A DNA stretch of 19,589 nt from Polyrhizophydium stewartii (Eukaryota > Chytridiomycota > Chytridiomycetes > Rhizophydiales): assembly GCA_027604665.1 (NCBI GenBank), contig JADGIZ010000203.1, positions 1-19,589 on the forward strand, given 5' to 3'. The notes under the pieces are model-generated. The model was given only the letters and a program-made list of their open reading frames with translations, ran no database searches and was not told where the DNA came from. Of the stretch, positions 19,287 to 19,589 are shown in pieces. Each line of letters opens with the position of its first letter. The first letter of the stretch is position 1. A program made the position numbers and the translations under genes.

Positions 19287-19589
19287 TCAACCACGATACA
19301 GCTGCTTCTCAATCACAAAGTCGACGATCCGAGGATCCGCCATGGCGCGCATCTGCCCAAGAATGCCGTCCACATGCTCTTTGTCCGCAGCCGCATCCCT
19401 GGCACGCCAGTACTCTGCCGCGAGCCGGCGCACCTTGGTGCTTGACATGTCGGCGAGCTTGATCGCGCTGCCAGGATGCCGCCCCGTCATTGGCGATGCC
19501 TGCGACGTGAGTGACGACCACCCAGGCAGCCACAGCACCATGGACCGCCACGCAGCGTCGAGGTTCCCTGCACGCACGTGCATGTCCAG
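19287..19589 (-). CDS. 3' part of an unrecognised gene, cut by right edge
   Basis: The frame is open from the window edge to a TGA at 19289-19287. The C-terminal 60 residues look genuinely coding: a charged helical stretch (KVRRLAAEYWRARDAAADKE) followed by MADPRIVDFVIEKQLYRG. I recognise no family. A possible intron lies at 19577-19500: donor GTGCGT, CTCAC branch, acceptor GTCGCAG, 78 nt, in frame without stops. If it is real, the exon starts ASPMTGRHPG. The true start is outside the window. Confidence 0.5.
   Translation of the reverse strand: MDMHVRAGNLDAAWRSMVLWLPGWSSLTSQASPMTGRHPGSAIKLADMSSTKVRRLAAEYWRARDAAADKEHVDGILGQMRAMADPRIVDFVIEKQLYRG

Noticed and set aside
1..19589. CRISPR arrays, tRNA, rRNA or bacterial operon signals
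   Set aside because: None seen. The spliceosomal introns and gene families show nuclear eukaryotic DNA.

Overview
The window is eukaryotic nuclear DNA: GC-rich, compact, and nearly all coding on the minus strand. Genes are interrupted by short introns (mostly 59-105 nt) with GTGAGT/GTGCGT-like donors, a conserved CTGAC-type branch site and CAG or AAG acceptors. An inositol-trisphosphate-receptor-family channel next to a cAMP-receptor-like GPCR, with this intron style, fits an early-diverging zoosporic fungus (chytrid or blastoclad type). That assignment is inference from gene content and architecture, not from a marker gene.

Layout, left to right. Positions 1-140 hold a low-complexity CAG/CGG tract and a doubtful minus-strand reading frame running off the left edge. 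Positions 194-424 (+) hold the 5' end of a homocysteine S-methyltransferase gene that breaks off after about 46 recognisable residues, preceded by a 63-bp-spaced direct repeat with a GC hairpin. Positions 426-12518 (-) hold a giant ITPR-family Ca2+ release channel gene. I resolve it into about 17 exons and roughly 3,600 residues: N-terminal trefoil, MIR, two RIH blocks, RIH-associated domain, six-TM pore with GGGIGD filter, C-terminal Cys2-His2 linker and a low-complexity tail. Positions 12796-16906 (-) hold an unrecognised Ser/Pro/Ala-rich protein of about 1,318 residues (three exons) with a clear TATA box at 16966-16973. Positions 17155-18644 (-) hold a six-exon seven-TM receptor of about 329 residues. 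Positions 18645-19286 are intergenic. A fragment of a further minus-strand gene runs off the right edge.

The most interesting points are four. The channel keeps the IP3-receptor architecture but has lost most of the basic residues that bind IP3. Several introns are multiples of three without stops, so they are invisible to ORF-based prediction and would insert foreign residues. The receptor's apparent stop codon is part of a splice donor, and a further exon supplies a cytosolic tail. The methyltransferase fragment contains a 28-nt intron-like insertion with all splice motifs. The receptor and the Ca2+ channel could in principle serve one signalling route, but nothing in the sequence links them beyond proximity.
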